Positions 1 to 7,673 of a DNA stretch of 64,000 bases are shown piece after piece. Numbering within the stretch: the stretch's first letter is position 1; each line of letters opens with the position of its first letter. This stretch comes from an uncultured Eubacteriales bacterium (GTDB lineage Bacteria; Bacillota; Clostridia; Oscillospirales; Oscillospiraceae): assembly GCA_900545925.1 (NCBI GenBank), contig URAZ01000015.1, positions 13,906 through 77,905 of the forward strand. The letters are read 5' to 3'. Made by a program: the position numbers and the translations under genes. The notes beneath the pieces are model-generated. The model searched no databases. It worked only from the letters and a program-made list of their open reading frames with translations, and was not told the DNA's origin.

Positions 1-7
1 ATCCGTT

Positions 8-64
8 TTACGGAAGCCGATAGACCGCTAATCCGCCGCAGCCAATCACGATGATTTTCTTCAT
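8..64 (-). pseudogene. Truncated start of a nucleotide-binding protein
   Basis: Reading leftward from an ATG at 64, the peptide begins MKKIIVIGCGG, the usual start of a Rossmann-type or P-loop nucleotide-binding protein, and hits TAA after 18 codons at 8-10. The family cannot be settled because the window ends here. Either the gene is broken just after its first glycine-rich loop, or a frameshift lies in the first few dozen bases. No strong ribosome binding site precedes it. Confidence 0.35.
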
Positions 65-107
65 TTTACATACCTGTAAATCTAGATTTGCCCCGTGGTG
101 GCAAGCA

Positions 108-760
108 TCACTTCATGCAGCGAAAATACACCATCGACCCGTCAGTGTGAACGTCGGTTTCCCGGTACAGGCTCTGCAAAATTGCCCGCAGTTCGTCCTC
201 CGTCTGGAACGGCGGGGAGAACCAGCCCTTTTTTGCGAGAATGTTTTTACCAGCCAGTCCGTCCGTCTGGACTTTCCCCAGATATAGAAGCAGGCGATGA
301 ACGTGCCGCCGGGCTTCAGAACGCGCCATGTTTCGCCAAACGCTTTCTGCTTGTCGGGGAACGCGTGGAAGCCGTTCATGCTGACGACGAGATCAAAGGC
401 TTCGCCGGCCATTTGCAGCTTCCCCACATCGCCCTGTACGCACTGAATATGCGAATAGCCGCGCAGCCGCTTCTCGGCCTGCGCCAGCATATCTATGCTG
501 TAATCCAGACAGGTAATGCGCGCGTTTTTCAGCCGCGCCCATTTGCGTTCCGTGAACACAGCTGTTCCGACCGGAACATCGAGAAGCGTGCCCGAAAAAT
601 CGCTTGGAATATAGGACAGGACCCTTCGCGCAATCTTCCGGTCGTCCGTGCCGCTCCAGAACAGCCGGATGTATAATCTGCTGAATAAATTCCCCTGCGT
701 GAGAACATCGTCATAGATGTTTTTGGACGCTTCGTAAGCGGTTTGTATTTTATCTGTCAT
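108..760 (-). pseudogene. Class I SAM-dependent methyltransferase, frameshifted near its C-terminus
   Basis: The first ~170 residues form a class I methyltransferase: a glycine-containing motif I (LLDVPVGT), an acidic loop (CLDYS) and a post-motif (RVLKPGGTF). It would transfer a methyl group from S-adenosylmethionine to an unknown small molecule. In the starting frame the protein then becomes arginine-rich nonsense ending at 113. The natural continuation (KKGWFSPPFQTEDEL and on) lies in the next frame and stops at 108. The shift maps to a run of five T on the plus strand at 244-248 (A5 in the gene); one more base restores a ~217-residue protein. This is a decayed gene, a slippage-prone tract or an assembly error. 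Confidence 0.75.
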
Positions 761-812
761 GTGATTGACTTCGTTTCCTGATGAAAGCGGTTTGAAATTT
801 GAATTGCAGATT

Positions 813-1361
813 TCATAAAACAGAACTCATGTTAGCAATTAAAGTTCGCAGTTTGGCCCATTGTTCTGTGTTTAATCTTGTAATAGCCCCTGTTCGGCTT
901 ACTGTGATAAAGTCCCGGAACTGGCTGATATGAATCGGCATATCCAAAAGGAGAATATGATCAATTTCGGCATACCAAGGGCTTCGCCAATATGGAGCGT
1001 CCCACCCGGGCGCTTCGGTTGGGAAAGGTTCCTTTGCAACGCGGCCAAAGGCAACAATGCAGCCTGCATATTTTTTATATAAAGCCTGCTGTGCTGCTGC
1101 AAAGCGCCCTAAAGCGCTGTCTTTCTGCCCGGCTTTTCGGATTTGGGTGTAAAGACGTTCAATATGGTCAACAGAGGTTTTTGCGCACATGAACAGGACG
1201 GTATCTCCCACCACAGCCTGTTTATCCACTGTCCATTCAAGAGGCTGAAACTGCCTCCAATGCAGAAGCATATTGAGATTGCTGATTCCGCCGCGTCTGA
1301 ATCGGTCTTCTAAATCCTGCATTTCTACAGGTGATTGAAAATTTGTAATAAATGCGCTCAT
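813..1361 (-). CDS. Hypothetical protein, possibly EVE/PUA-like
   Basis: A 182-residue soluble protein without signal peptide or membrane segment. The middle (VGDTVLFMCAKTSVDHI, then a later GCIVAFGRV strand) and the aromatic pattern before WYAEIDHILLLD resemble EVE/PUA-like domains, which bind modified bases, but the match is only by eye. It lies upstream, in transcription direction, of the frameshifted methyltransferase and downstream of the nitrilase-family gene, so all three may have been one leftward unit. The function is not assigned. Confidence 0.55.
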   Translation of the reverse strand: MSAFITNFQSPVEMQDLEDRFRRGGISNLNMLLHWRQFQPLEWTVDKQAVVGDTVLFMCAKTSVDHIERLYTQIRKAGQKDSALGRFAAAQQALYKKYAGCIVAFGRVAKEPFPTEAPGWDAPYWRSPWYAEIDHILLLDMPIHISQFRDFITVSRTGAITRLNTEQWAKLRTLIANMSSVL

Positions 1362-1381
1362 AATGTCAACTCCGATATGAC

Positions 1382-2134
1382 CTAAGCTTCCACAATCAAA
1401 ATCCCTTCTTGCCCTGCCGGTAATTCCTCTTTTATGAAGCCGTTCTCAAATAGCGCGGCGCCGCCTCTGGCGGCCCCGCAAGCATCGGCTTGATCCAGAC
1501 ATACGGAATTGACGTAAAGAACGGGGACGTTGAGTTTCCCAGCTTGCTTTGCATATTCAAGCTTCGCGGTGCGGTTCCATTCCGAGGCGCTGTAGTCCGT
1601 ATAGACCGGCCACCAGACAATATCCGGCTTCAAGTCGTTCAGCCGGGCGATAGTTTCTTCATACCAGAAGTCGCCGCACAACCCGACAGCGGCCTTTTTG
1701 CCGAGAAAGTCAAACGTGTGAAATCCGCTGCCCTCCCGGTATTCCTTCCCCGCAGACGGCTCCTTCCAGCCCGGAGATACTCTGCGGTATAAATCGAGTA
1801 TCCGGCCGGTTTGATCGATGGTCAGCTGGGAACTGAAAAACGCGCCGCAGTCCTGCTCGAGGAAGCCGAAGGATATCGCAATGGCGTGCTCTTTTGCCAG
1901 CTGGCACAGTTCGTGTATCACACGGCCCTCACGGGAAACAGCAACCGCCATGTCATGTCCGGCTGTAAAATTGAGACTGTCAAAGCCCTGAAGAAAGGCT
2001 TCTCCAAAGATCACGGCATCTGCCTTGCCTGCACATTTTCCAAGTGTATCGGCAAGAACCGCCTTGTTATATTCGATGTCTCCATTGATAAAACCGGCAG
2101 CTGCAAGCGCGCATTTCATTCCCATCATCCTCAC
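1382..2134 (-). CDS. Carbon-nitrogen hydrolase (nitrilase superfamily)
   Basis: A 250-residue cytoplasmic hydrolase of the nitrilase/amidase superfamily, which cleaves or exchanges amide or nitrile bonds through a Glu-Lys-Cys triad. The triad is visible as E45 (FGEAF), K124 (PGWKEP) and C153 (GLCGDFW). The length fits a single-domain family member. The substrate is unknown; the neighbours give no pathway. The start is uncertain by five codons because three in-frame ATGs cluster at the 5' end; the ATG beginning MKCALAA is the most family-like, with purine-rich sequence upstream. Confidence 0.8.
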   Translation of the reverse strand: MRMMGMKCALAAAGFINGDIEYNKAVLADTLGKCAGKADAVIFGEAFLQGFDSLNFTAGHDMAVAVSREGRVIHELCQLAKEHAIAISFGFLEQDCGAFFSSQLTIDQTGRILDLYRRVSPGWKEPSAGKEYREGSGFHTFDFLGKKAAVGLCGDFWYEETIARLNDLKPDIVWWPVYTDYSASEWNRTAKLEYAKQAGKLNVPVLYVNSVCLDQADACGAARGGAALFENGFIKEELPAGQEGILIVEA

Positions 2135-2251
2135 AAACTCTGATTTGTTTCATGATAACAAAATAGGCGCCAAAACACAATCGCAGCCGCGCAGAGTTTC
2201 TTCCGGAAAAAACAGAATTTGAATTGCATAGTTGCTGAAAAATTGTCAGGC

Positions 2252-2647
2252 TCAAAGCGCTATGATTTCATTTGCAATTTCACAGACGTTCTTATTGCTT
2301 GTGTCGATCTTTACGGTGTCAAGCAGAGAATACAGGTTGATTCTTGCGACGCTTCTGTCGATAATATCGGCAGTGCGGATTCCGCGGGTGATATCGGAGG
2401 CTAACCGATTTCTCAAATTTATCTCGTCAGCTGTCAGAGAAATTTTCGTGACTTTGCAATTATCTGTGTCCAGACGATTGGTGATTGCATCAAGAATGGA
2501 TTGCTCGTGCATGACCCAACAGAAGATGAACTTGAGATAATACGCCCCGGCTTTTTTGAAGATCTGTTCGGCTTCATCCGGGTAAACCTCCCGGCAATAC
2601 CGCTCACACGGCTTTGCGTATTGGGAGTTTGCATAAACTCTTTTCAT
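2252..2647 (-). pseudogene. Fragment of a P-loop kinase/AAA-type protein
   Basis: Residues ~38-131 (FCWVMHEQSILDAI, then KVTKISLTADE and DIIDRSVARI) look like the second half of a small P-loop ATPase or nucleotide kinase. The first ~35 residues (cysteine-rich, CERYCREVYPDEAEQ) do not contain a Walker A motif and look unrelated. The catalytic nucleotide-binding loop is therefore missing. I read this as a remnant formed by deletion that joined an unrelated N-terminus to a kinase tail. It could be translated, but enzymatic function is unlikely. Confidence 0.55.
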
Positions 2648-2674
2648 GTCAAAAACCTCTCTTTTCCCATGTTG

Positions 2675-3451
2675 TTATCCCAAGGCCACGTCTAAAACCA
2701 TCATAATGCTGAACCCGGCGGCAAAGAATACCGTGCCGAGATTGGAATGCTGCCCCTGTGACATTTCGGGAATCAATTCTTCTACGACCACATAAAGCAT
2801 GGCGCCGGCAGCAAAACTCAGCAGATATGGCAGCGCGGGAACAATGAACTGGGTAGCAATGATTGTCAGTACGGCACCAATCGGCTCTACAACGCCGGAA
2901 AGCACGCCGCCGAGAAAGGCGTTACCCTTCCTTTGACCCTCGGCGCGAAGCGGCATGGAGATGATCGCGCCCTCCGGGAAGTTCTGAATCGCAATTCCAA
3001 TCGATAAGGCAAGTGCACTTGCTGCTGTGATTTGCGTGCTTCCCGCAAGAAAACCCGCGTACATTACGCCGACCGCCATGCCTTCCGGGATGTTGTGCAG
3101 CGTGACGGCCAGCACCATCATGGTCGTGCGTGCAAGCCTGCTTTTGGGGCCCTCTGCCTGCTCACTGCCGACATGCAGATGCGGAATCAGATGGTCAAGC
3201 GCAAGCAGAAACAGCACGCCAAGCCAGAAGCCGAGGAGTGCCGGGAAGAAAGCAAACGTTCCCATTGCTGCGGATTGCTCGATCGCCGGAATCAACAGGC
3301 TCCAGATTGAGGCGGCCACCATTACGCCTGCGGCAAAGCCCGCAAGGGAGCGTTGAACCAGATCACCGAGCGATTTTTTCATGAAGAACACACAGGCCGC
3401 ACCGGCCGTCGTTCCGAGAAACGGGATTAAAATTCCGAGAAATGTCTGCAT
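2675..3451 (-). CDS. ZIP-family metal transporter (ZupT-like)
   Basis: A 258-residue integral membrane protein with about eight hydrophobic segments. It carries the two ZIP signature motifs, HNIPEG at 119-124 in TM4 and QNFPEG at 156-161 in TM5, which form the metal site. ZIP proteins import Zn2+ or related divalent cations into the cytoplasm. A short loop rich in histidine (DHLIPHLH, ~86-92) precedes TM4. The gene starts just 17 nt beyond the truncated ATC-hydrolase reading frame and is in the same orientation. The metal specificity cannot be read from sequence; gufA/ZupT-like members usually carry zinc. Confidence 0.9.
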   Translation of the reverse strand: MQTFLGILIPFLGTTAGAACVFFMKKSLGDLVQRSLAGFAAGVMVAASIWSLLIPAIEQSAAMGTFAFFPALLGFWLGVLFLLALDHLIPHLHVGSEQAEGPKSRLARTTMMVLAVTLHNIPEGMAVGVMYAGFLAGSTQITAASALALSIGIAIQNFPEGAIISMPLRAEGQRKGNAFLGGVLSGVVEPIGAVLTIIATQFIVPALPYLLSFAAGAMLYVVVEELIPEMSQGQHSNLGTVFFAAGFSIMMVLDVALG

Positions 3452-3467
3452 ATAGCTGCCTCCGGGC

Positions 3468-3803
3468 CTATTTGTTCCTTCTGTATCCTGCCTCGTCGCG
3501 GTATTCGGGATGATTGTTCAGATACGGGTCTTTGTCGCCGCAGATCGTATAGTCGCATTTGCAGCCGTTCGCACAGGTGGTGGTGCGCACCAGTTTTGCG
3601 TGGATCAACTCCATGGACGCAAAATCCACGTTGCACAGGGCGGGCATGATGTCGGTAAGACCGTGCTTGATGGCAAACTCCGCCGCCGGGCAGGCTGTGA
3701 ATTCGTAGTAGATCGGCTTGTCCGGGTCGAGAGGTGCGACGTCCATCTCATAGTCGTGCCATTTGTCACAGGCCGACTTTGCCCGCAGAAATGCTTTATA
3801 CAT
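3468..3803 (-). pseudogene. C-terminal part of an L-2-amino-thiazoline-4-carboxylate hydrolase family protein
   Basis: This 111-residue frame matches the C-terminal half of the ATC hydrolase family. It shows the typical FTACPAAEFA segment, a later NVDFASMEL stretch, and a cysteine-rich CANGCKCDYTICGD motif. Intact family members are roughly twice as long, so the N-terminal half is missing. The ATG overlaps the stop of the preceding hydrolase (TGATG at 3801-3805) behind a GGAAG ribosome binding site, so the fragment may still be translated. The junction suggests a deletion that removed the end of one gene and the start of the next. Confidence 0.65.
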
Positions 3804-4354
3804 CAGCTTCCTGAAAAATTGTGGATCGTCCGGTTGGAGTAGGTTTTGAGATACACTTCCATGGTGTCATACTCCTTCACGGGGTCATGTCCGGGAAGGG
3901 TAATACGTTCCGGAGGGAATGCCGCCTCCAGAATTTTACGGCTGTTTGCTACGAGTTTGAAGGACAGGATATCGCGGGCCAATATCAGCTTTCGTACTGG
4001 ATATGGAAGCTGGTAGGGCGTGATTCCGCCGTCGATGATCGCCCGGTCAATGGGAATCTCGACCAACGCCAGAAAGCGGGTCAGGCACGCGCCGCCCAGA
4101 GAGCAGCCGTAGGCCGCGTCCAGCCGGACAACACCGTGGTTTTTTAAATACGCAGTTACTTCATCCACGGCCTGCTCCACGGAGGTGAAATCTCCCGGAT
4201 ACTCCGGCTGGTGCCCGTCGAATACCACCTGAAAAACGTGCCATTTTTGGGAAAGCAGCGCAATGGTGTCCGTGAATGCCCAAACGGGTTCCGCTGTGCA
4301 GGGAAAGAACAGCAGCGTCTGTTCCTGCTCCTGTCCGTGCTCCAAAATCTGCAT
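3803..4354 (-). CDS. Alpha/beta hydrolase, C-terminally truncated
   Basis: A 183-residue alpha/beta-fold hydrolase. The nucleophile elbow is GCSLGG (serine nucleophile) around residue 104, with an N-terminal LLFFPCTAEP strand-loop for the oxyanion hole. Related proteins run on by another 40-60 residues with the catalytic histidine. Here the frame ends abruptly after RTIHNFSGS at the join with the ATC-hydrolase fragment, so the catalytic histidine is probably lost. The substrate is unknown. Confidence 0.65.
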   Translation of the reverse strand: MQILEHGQEQEQTLLFFPCTAEPVWAFTDTIALLSQKWHVFQVVFDGHQPEYPGDFTSVEQAVDEVTAYLKNHGVVRLDAAYGCSLGGACLTRFLALVEIPIDRAIIDGGITPYQLPYPVRKLILARDILSFKLVANSRKILEAAFPPERITLPGHDPVKEYDTMEVYLKTYSNRTIHNFSGS

Positions 4355-4467
4355 GGTTCACACCTCCGAAATGCTGTTAAACCGCTCCAACCTGCGGCTG
4401 CAAGCAGATAGTTAGATAAAACTAACTGCTTTCCAAACAATATACCCCGTCTGGGGCCATAATTGTG

Positions 4468-4518
4468 CATAGCGTCAGCTGACAGGGGCATACGCGCTCC
4501 ATATCATCTGACGCTATG
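4468..4518. repeat. 11-bp perfect inverted repeat in intergenic region
   Basis: CATAGCGTCAG at 4468-4478 is repeated inverted as CTGACGCTATG at 4508-4518 with a 29-nt spacer. It sits between the truncated hydrolase and the vWA gene (4355-4609 has no convincing gene). It could be a hairpin, a regulator site or the ends of a decayed small element; no T-tract follows on either strand. Confidence 0.6.
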
Positions 4519-4609
4519 GTAACAAAAAAGCGATTTCATGTCAATATGCGGATGACAAATGTACTTTTATAGGGACATTGATTGTCCCAAATTGCTCTGG
4601 ATACTCTCG

Positions 4610-5245
4610 TTACCGCCCGCGCTTCTGCACATCCGCATCGATGCGGCGTTTCCAGCCAGCGCCGAGTGTTTTTTTGGCGCGAACGGTGCAGATCGCTTCG
4701 CTGATAACATCGTAGTTGAGCGCTGTGCCCATCTCGTCGCATTTATAGTTTACTGCCCGCTCAGCGGCGATGCCGAAGCGGGCCGCTTCCTTTGCCGCGT
4801 CAATGTTTGCACCGAGAAACAGAAACTCCCAGCCGTATTTTGTTTTCTGCCGCTCAATCATTCTGTGTACCGTCTCATAGCTGTAGCGGTGGCTGGCGTT
4901 TTCGCAGCCGTCAGTGGTGATGATGAACAGCGTCTTTTCCGGCACATCTTCCCGACGGGCGTACTTGTGGATATTGCCGATATGATGGATGGCCCCGCCC
5001 ACCGCGTCGAGCAGCGCTGTGCAGCCGCGGGTGAAGTACTCCTTCTCCGTCATGGGCGGCACCTCGCTGAGCGGCAGCCGGTCGTGAATGACAACGCTGT
5101 CGTTGCTGAAGAGAATCGTGGAAACCAGCGCTTCGCCCGCTTCCTTCTTCTGCTTGGCGATCATGGAGTTAAAGCCGCCGATGGTGTCTGCCTCCAGCCC
5201 TGCCATAGACCCGCTGCGATCCAAAATAAAAACCAGTTCTGTCAT
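4610..5245 (-). CDS. von Willebrand factor A domain protein
   Basis: A 211-residue single-domain vWA protein. The MIDAS metal-binding motif is DRSGS at residues 9-13, followed by the conserved threonine loop (TRGCTALLDAVG) and a TTDG motif. Such domains bind divalent metal and mediate protein-protein contact. The start is set by a strong GGAGGG eight bases upstream of ATG 5243-5245; an upstream in-frame extension has no such site. It lies 82 nt downstream of the macro-domain gene in the same direction, so the two are probably co-transcribed. There is no signal peptide; the protein is cytoplasmic. Confidence 0.85.
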   Translation of the reverse strand: MTELVFILDRSGSMAGLEADTIGGFNSMIAKQKKEAGEALVSTILFSNDSVVIHDRLPLSEVPPMTEKEYFTRGCTALLDAVGGAIHHIGNIHKYARREDVPEKTLFIITTDGCENASHRYSYETVHRMIERQKTKYGWEFLFLGANIDAAKEAARFGIAAERAVNYKCDEMGTALNYDVISEAICTVRAKKTLGAGWKRRIDADVQKRGR

Positions 5246-5327
5246 AATAAAAACCCTCCTGTGTTTGATTACGCTGTCATTGTAGCGAATCAGGAGGAGG
5301 GTTTGGTCGCTTAGAAAGCGACAATTT

Positions 5328-6335
5328 TTACGCGCCCAGCAAATTCTGCTCAAAAGCAAACAACGCTTCGTTGATCTCAAAAATATCGTACTGCTTCTGC
5401 TTGATGAAATACTCAATGATAACATCAAACTTGCTGCTGGCACTGAGAGCGTAGCCCGCGCGGGCGATGAGGTCACGGGTTTCATCCAGATTCAGTTCCA
5501 GCGCGATGGCAAAGGCAATCGCCGTAGCCTTGGAGGGCTTATAGTCTGGATTGTTGCGGATTTTGGAAAACAGCTTGCGGTCTACATTGGCTTTCTTATA
5601 AATCTCGGAGTCCTTCTGACCACTGCGGTCGATGAGGCGCAGCAATGTCTCTGAGAAGCCTGCGTCCAGATGGATCAGCAGATCATCCAGACTGCGGATA
5701 GATGTGGAAGCCGCGTGGAACTCCGGCGCGGGAGCCGTGCAGGGGGCCATTGTCCGGCCTGCGGGAAAAGTCAGACACGGACGTGAGCGGATAAAGTCGG
5801 TGTGCGCGTCTACATAATGGTCGTCGATGTATTCGGCAATGGCTGCAAACAGCTTGCTGCCGATCTGGTAAGCCTTGCGGTCGAAAATAACAAGATAGAC
5901 CGTCATATCGTTTTGCAGCAGAAACTCCCCGATGGTGTCTACCGCCACGCGCAGTGCCTGATCCTTTGGATAGCCATAGACACCGGAGGCAATCAGCGGG
6001 AACGCCACAGTTTTGCAGCCGGATTCCTTCGCCAGCGCAAGGCTCGTCCGGTAACAGGAAGCAAGCTGTTCCCGTTCGCCGCAGCTGCCGCCGTTCCACA
6101 CGGGGCCAACCGTGTGGATCACATAGCTGCAGGGCAAGCGGTACGCTCCGGTGATTTTAGCATCTCCGACCCTGCAGCCGCCGAGCCGCCGGCACGCGGC
6201 CAGCAGTTCCGGCCCTGCCGCACGGTGGATGCAGCCATCTACACCGCCGCCGCCCAGAAGCGTTTCGTTTGCTGCGTTGACGATGGCGTCCACATTCATT
6301 TTTGTAATGTCATTGCGGACAATTTCAAGAGGCAT
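5328..6335 (-). CDS. Macro domain protein with C-terminal helical regulator-like domain
   Basis: A 335-residue protein. Residues 1-~170 are a macro domain, the fold that binds ADP-ribose or removes it from proteins, with the typical [19 protein letters not shown] loop and a GVYGYP loop. Residues ~205-335 are helical and include a segment ([34 protein letters not shown]) that resembles the XRE-like regulators common in Clostridia. The combination suggests an ADP-ribose-responsive regulatory or stress protein. The vWA gene follows in the same direction. Whether the C-terminal half binds DNA is inference. Confidence 0.85.
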   Translation of the reverse strand: MPLEIVRNDITKMNVDAIVNAANETLLGGGGVDGCIHRAAGPELLAACRRLGGCRVGDAKITGAYRLPCSYVIHTVGPVWNGGSCGEREQLASCYRTSLALAKESGCKTVAFPLIASGVYGYPKDQALRVAVDTIGEFLLQNDMTVYLVIFDRKAYQIGSKLFAAIAEYIDDHYVDAHTDFIRSRPCLTFPAGRTMAPCTAPAPEFHAASTSIRSLDDLLIHLDAGFSETLLRLIDRSGQKDSEIYKKANVDRKLFSKIRNNPDYKPSKATAIAFAIALELNLDETRDLIARAGYALSASSKFDVIIEYFIKQKQYDIFEINEALFAFEQNLLGA

Positions 6336-6435
6336 TCTAATTTCACATCCTTTTCCGGCAGCTTGCCTTTCCGCACCAGATCACTTCGTGCCGTACATTC
6401 CTGCGCATTACCAAGAGCGTTTTCGCATAACCAAT

Positions 6436-6460
6436 GCGGCGCCCCGGGCGGGGGCGCCGC
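6436..6460 (-). terminator. GC-rich hairpin after the glycyl radical enzyme operon
   Basis: GCGGCGCCCC (6436-6445) pairs perfectly with GGGGCGCCGC (6451-6460) around a 5-nt loop. It lies just beyond the stop of the last gene of the leftward operon. There is no strong T-run, so it may be a pause or processing hairpin rather than a textbook terminator. Confidence 0.5.
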
Positions 6461-6466
6461 GGCGGT

Positions 6467-6946
6467 TTATGGATGGGCCTCAAAATAGGCGCGCAGACCG
6501 TTCAGAAGTGCAATCTGATCTCCCGGGTCGGGAAGACCTGAGACGGCGGCGACGCCGATCACGCTTCCGTCCCGGATGCGGATGGGGAATGCGCCGCTGC
6601 AGGCAGCATAGTCGCTGCGGGGCAGATGCCAGTCATGCTCCTGATCTGCGTGGCTTGCTTCCAGTTCGTAATAGGCGCGTTGGGAACTTTTTTCAAGCAG
6701 ATTCACAAGATTCCGCTTGCGCCGCAGCCACTGCTCGTGATATGCGCCCGTGCCGTCCGGGTAATAGCGGAAGACAATCACATGATTGATCTCGATCTCC
6801 ACGGCAAGCGGCGCGCCCATCTTTTCGCACGCGTCCACCAGCGCATGGCCAAGCTCCCACGCGTCGCGGTGGGAAAAGCTCGTGAACTGATAGGTCTGCT
6901 CGTCCGCAATACAATCGCGCAGCGCCTCCTGCACTGGCCGTTCCAT
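6467..6946 (-). CDS. HbpS/UPF0303-like (DUF336) protein
   Basis: A 159-residue protein of the GlcG/HbpS-like group (UPF0303 subgroup). It shows the family core: central FRYYPDGTGAYHEQWLRRK and C-terminal GVAAVSGLPDPGDQ. Family members have been linked to haem or small-molecule binding, but the role in this subgroup is not settled. ATG 6946 is chosen because it gives the normal family length; the upstream ATG at 6964 lacks a ribosome binding site. The start overlaps araD's stop region, so it is the last gene of the glycyl radical enzyme operon. Confidence 0.75.
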   Translation of the reverse strand: MERPVQEALRDCIADEQTYQFTSFSHRDAWELGHALVDACEKMGAPLAVEIEINHVIVFRYYPDGTGAYHEQWLRRKRNLVNLLEKSSQRAYYELEASHADQEHDWHLPRSDYAACSGAFPIRIRDGSVIGVAAVSGLPDPGDQIALLNGLRAYFEAHP

Positions 6947-6950
6947 TGTC

Positions 6951-7649
6951 TCAGCCCTGCCCATAATAGGCGTTTGCGCCGTGTTTGCGCAGATAATGCT
7001 TATCAAGCAGCACCTGCGGCATGGGGCCTGCGGCGGGGTTCAGCAGTTTGGCGTGGAAGTTCATGAACGCGACCTCTTCGAGCACGACCGCGTGGTAGAC
7101 CGCCTCGTCCGCGTCCTTGCCCCAGGTAAACGGGCCGTGGTTGTGGACGAGCACGGCGGGAACCTGTGCCGGGTCGATGCCGCGGCGCTTGAATTCCTCG
7201 ATGATGACAAGGCCGGTGTTCTTTTCATATGCGTCCTTGATCTCCTCCGGCGTCATGCTGCGGGTGCAGGGAATCTGGCCGTAGAAATAGTCGCCCTGCG
7301 TGGTGCCCATGGCGTCGATGCCGACACCGGCCTGCGCAAAGCTGGTCGCCCAGCGGCTATGTGTGTGGACGATGCCGCCGATGGACGGGAACGCCCGATA
7401 GAGTTCTACATGCGTCGGTGTGTCGGATGAGGGCTTGAGACGGCCTTCGACACGCTCGCCGGTTTCCAGACTCACAAGGACGATGTCGTCGGCGGTCATT
7501 TCGTCGTATTCCACACCCGACGGCTTGATGGCGATCAAGCCACTTTCACGGTCAATGGCGGACACGTTGCCCCAGGTGAAGGTGACAAGATCGTGCTTCG
7601 GCAGGGCCAGATTGGCCTTCAATACCTGTTCTTTCAGTGCTTCCAGCAT
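6951..7649 (-). CDS. araD: L-ribulose-5-phosphate 4-epimerase (AraD/SgbE/UlaF family)
   Basis: A 232-residue class II aldolase-fold enzyme. It interconverts L-ribulose 5-phosphate and D-xylulose 5-phosphate with a catalytic zinc. The zinc histidines are seen in HTHSRW (around 95-97) and VHNHGPF (around 168-170). The phosphate-binding WGN (26-28) and KPSG segments are also present. It is full length with a good ribosome binding site, 24 nt after the glycyl radical enzyme gene. Sequence alone does not separate AraD, SgbE and UlaF, and no arabinose or ascorbate genes are nearby, so the pathway is uncertain. Confidence 0.9.
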   Translation of the reverse strand: MLEALKEQVLKANLALPKHDLVTFTWGNVSAIDRESGLIAIKPSGVEYDEMTADDIVLVSLETGERVEGRLKPSSDTPTHVELYRAFPSIGGIVHTHSRWATSFAQAGVGIDAMGTTQGDYFYGQIPCTRSMTPEEIKDAYEKNTGLVIIEEFKRRGIDPAQVPAVLVHNHGPFTWGKDADEAVYHAVVLEEVAFMNFHAKLLNPAAGPMPQVLLDKHYLRKHGANAYYGQG

Positions 7650-7673
7650 AGTGATGCTTCCTTTCTTTCGATG

